The notes beneath the pieces are model-generated. The model worked only from the letters and a program-made list of their open reading frames with translations. It did not search any database and was not told where the DNA came from. The position numbers were made by a program, and so were the translations under genes. 64,000 nt of DNA from Symsagittifera roscoffensis (Eukaryota > Xenacoelomorpha > Acoela > Convolutidae), in contig NC_087066.1 of the NCBI RefSeq assembly GCF_963678635.1, positions 32,865,301 to 32,929,300 on the forward strand. Direction: 5' to 3'. The number at the start of each line of letters is the position of its first letter. Position 1 is the stretch's first letter. Of the stretch, positions 13,701 to 22,700 are shown piece after piece.

Positions 13701-16700
13701 GGACAGTATCAACCTACAAAAGACGCAATCAGTCAGAGCATCAAAATAATAGTGGCCAGTCAGATATTTGACAAACTAGCGCCTTTGTTCTACAGCGCCT
13801 ACGTTACAGAAGCAGTGTTGCTGAAAATGCTATTAAAGTTCTGTAATGCGAGCAGACACACGGGACTGCAGCCATTTGTGGATCGAATTCTCCAGCTCAT
13901 GTGGACTTGTTTAGAAGAGGAAGACATAAAAGTGTGCATGATGAATCTATTTTCCATCATTCTGAACAGCTACAGATTCTCGCAAATCACAGTCGATTTG
14001 AAAAATCAACTGACCTATTTGGTGCTTCTGTTGTCATTGCTGCGTCACGCGCCAACGAGACACTTAGCGTTGGATTTCATTCTATGGGACATTGTACAGT
14101 TTCCTCTTTTCATGCACATCAAACCCCCTGATGATCCGGTATTGGAGCAACTGATTCCTGATGTCTGGTGGGACAAAACGGACAAGTCCAGCAAGGAGCA
14201 GAAGTATAGCGCCGATTTCACAAACTTGGGACCGGAGTTCGCTCCAATCGATTCTGCGACAAGTGAAGACGAAAGTGAAGCTCGAGAGAAGCAGGCATAT
14301 TTGAGACACTGCTCAGCGTTGAAAACTAAAGTGGGCGAAATCGAAGAGATTCAAGTGGAGATCTTGAAGCTTCTCATGAGTGACTCAGATGCCGGCGAGA
14401 CGTCGTCGGGGAAAACCTCCCGTTCTGTTTTCGTGATCAAGCTACGCGAGTTTCTCTACTCGTGTCAAAAGGGTCAGAAGTTTGCGCCATCGCCCTGTCC
14501 ACTTCCGGTGACGCTATGTTTTATGCACCGACTGACTAAGGCACTGAGGTTCTACTGGGACGCATATGCGAATAATAACCCCACATGTGTGGGGTCGAAT
14601 GAAGCATTTGTTCCAGTGTGGATTTTCACGGCAAGCACAAAGAAGTCAAAGGAAAGGTAAGATTAGCCTAATTGTTGTGATAAACTTATTAAATAGCTAT
14701 TGCTGTTTAATAAGTCAGTTCAGATTTTTTGAGCCGCTTTAGGTGTATCTAAAACCTCTTTGAGGATTTCAGAAAATCCGGCATTTGGGTCAGAACGTTA
14801 CTTGAACAGATCAAGGGCTGAAAACACATCCGTTAAAAGTCATCTACGAATAAAAAAGAAACTAAAGGCCCAGATCTAGGGCTGTAGTATCATTGTCTAA
14901 TGAATGAAGGCCGAGAACTGCGGTCATGGGCGGAACACATGACATGTCCATACTGCTCAGGTGCACTCCAAGATAACGGAACAATTTGCTGCTCAATATG
15001 CAACCAAGGAGCACACTCAAATTGCATTGGACTGTCACTAGATATAAAGGGCCATTTTTCTTGGTCCGGTGACGACTGCAGATCTCCAACCTCATAATCA
15101 ATTCTAACTACGCTGAGAGAAATGCAGAATGAACTAGAAAAACTAAGCAAGCTTCCAGAACGAATAACAATAGATTCCTTCAAAACAACAGCTCCACTAT
15201 ACAGCGCTGCTCTAAAAAGCAGCTCAAGCTCTGCATCAACTTCTGAAAAACCGGTTTCAAATTAAACAATTTCGCGAGAAACAGACTGAACAGCACCGGA
15301 AGCGTAAAAAGACCAACACCGAATGACTGGGGACCCAATCAAATAATAAACGATGCACCTAGAAGAGAGCCACCAAAGCTAGGAACAAAAGCAAGTAACC
15401 CTAGCTTTGCAGGAGTTGAGAAACAGACGGGACGAAGACACGTATACATAGGAAGATTAACAAAAGAATATACAATCGAGGGCATCGTATCTTGGTGCTC
15501 GAGCAATGGGGCTGAAATATCACATATTAGAGAACTGACCAAACCCGAAAGCACCCTCCGTAGTTTCCATTTAGTCTTTGAAAAGAAATACGCTGGAGTC
15601 GTTGAAAATGATGACTTTTGACCAGATGGAGTGATGCATGGCAGGTATTACCTCAACAAAAATGCTTTTGATTGGTTAAAAGGTCTTTCGCAAAGTGAGG
15701 ATACTTCGCGAGATTGACTCAAATGTGGCCTTTTCAATACTCAATCCTTACGCAACAAAGCTGAAAAACGTTCACCTCTTATAATCATGGACGAATTTGA
15801 TATGTTTCTCATAACAGAGTCATGGACCTCATCGGATAAGGATGAAAACTATCTGGTAAGACAATGGTATACATCTTCTATTGAATACCGACAGTTCAAT
15901 TACCCACGAACTTGCGGCAAAGGTGGACGTTTGGTGTTAATCTACAAATCTGATCTCAATTTTTCGTGTTCAAAGCATTTATGGTCCCCCTCGCTTGAGG
16001 CGGTGCTCTTCGAAGTTTGTGTCTTGTTTGTGTATCGACCGCCCAACGGTCAAATCAACGCCTTCAGGAATTTTCTCTATACCGAGATATCACAGACCTC
16101 TACAATCCAAATTAATTCTGTTGTGTGACCTCAACCTTCCAAATAGTGCCAATCTAGAGGATATTTTATTTGAATGATCACTATCTAAAGTTAACTTTGA
16201 TGCCACTCATAGATCAGGTAACCTGCTTGACCTTGTCATAACGAACAACAAGACTAATGTTACCAATGTGGAACCTATAAATTCTGGTTTCTCGGATCGC
16301 CTTCTGGTTCAATTCAACTATAAAGTATCGCTACAAAAAGCCAAAGTACCACAATAGCTAAACAAATTTGGAAGAAAACTAACCTCAAAATGCTCGCTAA
16401 TGAAGTAAAAATAAACTTAGAACTTAATGATAACATTAAGGATCCAGATGAAATGGGAGATTTGATTCTGGAGGTTCTATCCAGCGCAGCTCATCAGCTA
16501 AGACCCATTGAGAAAAGAAGCGGCAAAAGCCTCGTGTTTCCTTTCTTCGACGCAGAGCTACTTCTGCTAAAAAGGAAGAGACGCAAATGGGAAACTACAT
16601 ATCGAAAACAACCGAGTATTGAAAATAAAATTGAGTTTAGAAGATCAGTTACCGAATGCAAACTAATCTTTAAAGAAAAGAAAACTGTTTTCTACAATGG

Positions 16701-19700
16701 AAACTTAAACCGCACCTTTGAGATCAAGAAGAAGTTTAACAATATAAGAGATTTATTGGGTTTAAAAGAAGCATTCATTTTCCCGAAAAATAACAATACT
16801 GATCTAGAAATAGCTAACGCATTCTGTAGTTTTTACGAACAAAAAGTAACTAATATCAAGTCTGAAATACCCAGTAAAGCAGGAAAACTTAATATAAGAC
16901 CAGCAAATAATGAAGCTGAGCTGTCACACTTTCGAACTGTTACAATAGAAGATGCTATCACTGCTATCACAACCTCGTCAAATAGCACTTGCCTGCTAGA
17001 TGACATTCCAACATTTTATCTGAAATCAACTTCGTTTGCCTGGAAACGTTTCGCCCTCAATTTAGTTAATCGCAGTTTGGAAACGGGCGTATACCCAGAG
17101 GTTCTCAAAATAGCTAGCATCAATCCAAAGTTGAAAAAACAAACCCTTGATCCTGAATCACTGAACGGCCACAGACCATTTGCTAACACTAACACCATCT
17201 CCAAGTTGCCGGAGCAGGTTGCTGCTGTTCAACTGAAACTTCACCTTGAAAACGAAAAGTTGATTGACACTTACCAATCCGCTTATAGGGCTCTTCATTC
17301 AACGGAAACATGCCTGCTGAAGAAAACAAATGAAATTTTTACCCATCTGGATAGAGATAACCTAGTCATAGTACTTGGTCTGAATCTATCTGCTGCGTTT
17401 GATACAATAGACTTCCATATCCTCGATGAAATTGTAGTTAAACGATTTAGTATCAAAGAAACATGCAAGAAATGGATCCTGTTTTACATACAAAACAGGA
17501 AACAAATGATTCAAATACGGAAGACCATGTCAAGGAAAAGCGATGTCCTTTATGGAGTCCCCCAAGGATAAATTCTTCAATATGTATATGACGCCGATTG
17601 GCGACTTCCTCCGTTCACTAATGCTACCATATCAGCTATGCGCTGATGACACTTTGCTGTATATTTCCATTGATAGAAGCTTGTCAAACGCGTCGTTATG
17701 TCTGCATATCCAGGATCTTGCCACAAAGATTGTGTCAGCCTTCATTTCTCTCAAGTTTAAAATAAATCCTGATAAGACTGAAATTATATGCGCCAGATCC
17801 AAGGGTTGAAAATTTCAGCTTGATTCAATGATTCTGGCTGGAATTGAAGTTAAGCTACTAAATAGTATAATATCCCTCGGTGTGAAGATTGATTTAAATC
17901 TAAGCTTTACCCTGCAAACGAACAACATTTGCAGTTCCTGTTACTCACAACTCTCGACTTTATACAAGATCCAGCGCTACTTGAACCTAGATAGCAGGAT
18001 TATGCTGGCCAATAGCTTAATTATATCACGTTTAGACTACTGCAAAATAATTCCAAATGGGGCACCCAAGTATGTTTCTGCTAACTTACAACGAGTTCAG
18101 AACTCAGCATGTCGATTCATTTTTGGGTTAAGGAAATCTGACTCGTGTAAAGACTTTAGGCACCACCTGAACTGGCTTCCCATTGAACAAAGAGTTATTT
18201 TCTAATCAATTACTCTAATACTACACGATACAGAAATTCCATCTTACTTGATTGGTATGGCCTCATTTCAACGGCATTGTAACACACTAGAACACCTAAC
18301 ATGTTCAAGCAGAAATGAAGTTAGCTTGAAAATCATTCGGAAACCGTGCGTTCTCGCTACTTGCGCCAAACAGTGGAATTCGCTCCCACTTGAGCTCATG
18401 GAGTATTTTAGATCACTATACTTTCAAACGAACGCTTAAAACATAACCTTTTCGAGAACGCATATGGCGTGTAAAGTAGTGGAATTAATGAAAAGTTTGC
18501 TTCCAGAAATAATGCAGACTGCAAAAATCGAATCCGTGGTATTCAAAGGTCACCTGCCAATCATCGCTGTGTTGTTGAAAGCAAAAGGCAGCCATTTCGG
18601 AGAATAATTTTTAATTCTACCAACCGAGTGAACAACTGTGTGCTAGGATCTTCGCTAGTATTTGGAGTCTTCCTGAAGAATACAATGACTTTTTCGTGCC
18701 CAGGTGGAGCCATCTCCCCATTGTGCAGCGACAATGTTCTGAGAGATATTAGAAACTCGGATGCAAAAAACATAGTCATGAGAGGAAGCAATAACCGCTT
18801 CGATCGAGAGAATCGACCATTGATGTGACCAGTAGAAACGGCTGATCAACTGTACTATCTGATTCGTTATTTGAAATTTCACGGGTTAATTGTTGGATTA
18901 ATGGAACTAACGAGCAGAATGGATAAATACAGCACTATCAAAGCTCGAAACGGCTACTATCGAGATTTAGCGAGGTAACTGAAAGTCCCTTGCTACAATC
19001 ACAGAAGATTCAGATACAGCCTTCACATGAGAACTGATGGCATTAATCCAGATGCAAAGCACGTCAGAGAACTGGCAGCAGATTTTCGGGAAGCTTTTAA
19101 TAAATGACTATCAGATGAGACCAGGCCCAGATCAGGGCTGAATTTTTTAAAATTTTAAAAGTGAATAACAGGCCTAGCTCACTGAGAATTGAATAGCAGG
19201 GTTCTAAAACAGGTCCAGCTCAGTGCCGAAGACTCACCAGACTCACAGAGATAACAAGCCTAGTTCAAGGCCGAAGACATTTCTCCTCACCTGTGAGTTT
19301 CAAAGAAGGGGTGACAAAATCAAACTATGATGATGATGATGACGATGATGAGCCTTGATGCAATTAATCATGACCATGTTCATTATGTCCAGTTAGAGTA
19401 CTCGTGGTATAATTAAGAGAAATGAAGGTAGTGAGTACTCTTATATAGGTCTTGCTGATTTTTTTTTTTTCGGGAAAAAGTCAATTTTTTTCACGCTCAA
19501 TTTTGATTTTTCACGCTCAATTTTGACTTGTGATTTATTTTTTTAGTTCAGTTCATTTCCATTGTTAAAAGAAGGCAAACTCTTCTATCGAACAGCAAAA
19601 ATGTAAGGGTCACGAAATACGTGATCAACTTCTAATTTCGAAAATGGAAATTAATTATCAGATTTGCCAGTGAAATAAAAGTCTAACCTGTTGATCCAGT

Positions 19701-22700
19701 TTTTGATTCAAATTGGGTTAGTTTTAACAAAAAAGTGTCCATCATAAATTGTTATACAAGTCAAAGAGTTTTAGGGCCATCTATTTTTTCTTCGAAATTC
19801 AAAAAATTGGAGATTTTTGGAAAAAAATAAGTCAGTTTTTGTTTCAGTTTCCTTGCGCTCATTACTCTTTTCCAACTGTCAGTTGGCTATGTTTAATGTT
19901 AGCTTATTGAGCTTTCGTTTTCATTTCATGTGATTCGATGTCTTTTGACAGTTTTAGTACTAAGATCGTTTGTAATCTTGTTTTATCCTCATATTTTGAA
20001 ATGGTTGTTGAGCTCATCAGTCAGCAGCAGACTTGTCTTCTGAGAAAATAGAGGCGTTTTTCTATGAATAATTTGTGTGAAAGTTCTGAAATTGGTTCGT
20101 TATCGTGTGCTGTTTTAGCGAAGGTGAAGGCAAATCTTCAAATCAGAAAGTGATGACGGAGCGACTTGGAGGAGTTCTGGCCCATGTCAGAAAGACAGTT
20201 CATGTGAGCGAAAGTCTGGCTCACTCCGAAATTGCTCCGTCGCATAACGAACTGCTGGAGATTCTGGACTGTGCCATCATGCTGTACCAATTGGCCTCTC
20301 ACAAACAGCTCATGAAAATGTCCGAATTGAGAGAGAATTTCAGGGAAATGTCGTGCGCATTGAACGAAACGTGTCACAAATTGCACATGTGTGAGGTGGA
20401 AAACAGTGAGATAGAAGTTAGAGAAGAACTTCTGAATTCGAAAGAAGTGCTCAAGACGAAGGTAGTGGAGAATTCACGCCAGTTGTCCTGGCTGATTGCT
20501 GTCGTATTTTCGAAAGAAAAGCAGGAAGACGTTCATTGGTTGCTCAGATGTTCCTTGGCGACTATGAGAAAGGCAGGTTACCATGGCAACGCCTATTCCT
20601 ATTTGCCTGAATATTATGTGGATGTAGTGTTGGATGCTTACAAAGCTTTGACAAGATATTTCTCCTTCGTCGCTCCTTTCGAAGGTGAGATTCTAGAGCT
20701 GAAATAGTTTTGGTGGGTCCTAGAAAAGAGCGTCATACGTTAACTACAGTGATTTGATTGATTAGCTAAGCTACTGTTATATTTAAACTCAGAGAAATAA
20801 ATTAGGAAAACTTGTGCGATTTTACAAGCAGATTCTAGCTTGATCTTTTTCAACGAGTTAATGCTGACTTGTGTTTTAGGATCCCAAAGATACATTTCGA
20901 CCCTGAACGAGATGGCTTTCTTCCTCGCGTACAACTTCTCGGAGGCTGGAGGATCCTTTATAGTGAACAGTGATGTGAAGGACAGCATCATTCAGTCTCT
21001 GGCATGCTTCGTATGCTACCCGGAATCTCTCAAGAGTCTCGAACAGATGTCCTTGACGATGAGGAAATCCATGATCAGGACACTACTGTCGCCCTACGAG
21101 TCACGGTGGGGTTTTTGGTTCAAGTTGTATGGTTATCAGTCTTACAGTGAACTAAATTCAGTGAAATTTAAGTAGCAGTGTTAACTTTTGAGCATTCATT
21201 TTTCTTGGACGCTCGTTTTGTCCCAGCTAAATTTTGTCGTTAACTAAATCATCAAACCAGTTTTCGGTGAATTTTGCGCCAATCTGGTCAAGTTGCACAT
21301 GTAAATTATGACGTCCTGTTAATGAACATAGTGAAGACACTATATTGGTCTTGTTGATTTTTTGTTTTTATAAAAATCCGTTCACGTTCAGATTTGATTT
21401 TGAGCGCATAACTTCTTTCTTTTTGATCTCAATTCAAATTTATTGGCTAAAAGAAAGGCAAATGTTGCGAAGAAACGTGAATGACTCACATATAAATTTT
21501 ATTTTCAATAAATTTTATTTTCAAAATTTCTAGCGGAATTCAGAAATTTTCTTTTGATTTCCTTTCCTCACATTGGGATCTATAGAAGGTTTATCATAAT
21601 CAATACACTAAATTTCAATTGATTTGTGTTTTTTCTCTTAAAATGCCGTTGAAAACACTTATTTAGGTCGTGTTCGTTTCTTTTCCTTTTTTCAGGACAA
21701 ATTCTTAGAAATTGTCGCGCTCAAATTTGTTTTTGATTAGTTTGATTTTGATATTTTTATTTTCGATTTCGTTCTGGCCATTGAACATGGGGAAGAAGTT
21801 TGTCTTCGGGTGTGGTTTTTTCATACTTTTTCCCACGCAAAATCAGGTAGAACAAACAGGGACATCAGAACGGATTGTGTCTGTGTGAGGTATCATATTA
21901 GAGCTATTTAAATCGTGATTCAAATTCTCTCAATGTCAAGGAAAACTGATTTGAACCTCCTGGTTTGTGGTCTTATTTTGAGCGAGTAATGTTTGCTGGA
22001 TTGAAATCGGTTACTTAAGCCTTGAAAAATCTAGGTATACCTTAGGAAAGTCATTCAGTCTCCTTGAGTTATTTAATTGACACTTTTCCGAGTGTATTTT
22101 GGGAAATAATTTTTTTTTCGAACAGTAGGTTAGTTGGGATTCGAAAATTTCTCTGACTTCACATGGGATTGGTTTCAGCTCATGGCCCCAGATCAACTGG
22201 ATCTTGGTGCGTTTATGGAAGGGGTGTGGCTTCGGCTATCGATATGCCTTCCCACCCCATATGAGTCCCGTTCGACTGAGACACTACACTCAAGACTACG
22301 ACAGCGCATCCTTTCAACGACCATGCCCATCTCCGGGTACGATACGAATCTGTTTCGTTTAAATCTAGGTTTCTTTCGTTGTAATTATCTTGATAGTGCA
22401 ATGCTAGCAATCAGTTGGCATTGTTATATGAAACTCAATGATTTTGAGGACTGAAAATTCATGCGGGTAACTGAAAAGTACTGGCAAATTGTTTAAGAGT
22501 ATTGAACGTAGTGAAGACTCATATATTTTGCTGATTTTTTGTTTTTCGCTTTTTTCAGGAAAAAGTCTAAACATATTGATGCACTCAGGTATATATGCAG
22601 TTTTTGAGTTCAATTGAAATTCATCTGCTGAAAGTGACGTAAATACAGTGCTGATTTACGTTATCTTAAATTATCCGGACAAAACGAACAAAACTTGAAT

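Larger units (their letters stand above)
14868..19352 (+). mobile_element. CR1-like non-LTR retrotransposon (LINE), degraded, in RNF123 intron 3
   Basis: Sense-oriented LINE remnant in the largest intron (14657-20118). Order: PHD-type zinc finger (14900-15097), basic linker and RRM-like ORF1 part (15380-15700), AP endonuclease (15724-16350), reverse transcriptase (16390-18205), RT C-terminal tail to 18439, SGNH-esterase-like block (18628-19108), 3' UTR with AGGCCCAGATCAGGGCTG, and an ATGATGATGATG-type microsatellite end (19327-19352). Several stops and frameshifts mean it cannot move itself. No clear target-site duplication was found, so outer limits are approximate. Two insertions lying end to end cannot be excluded. 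Confidence 0.82.
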
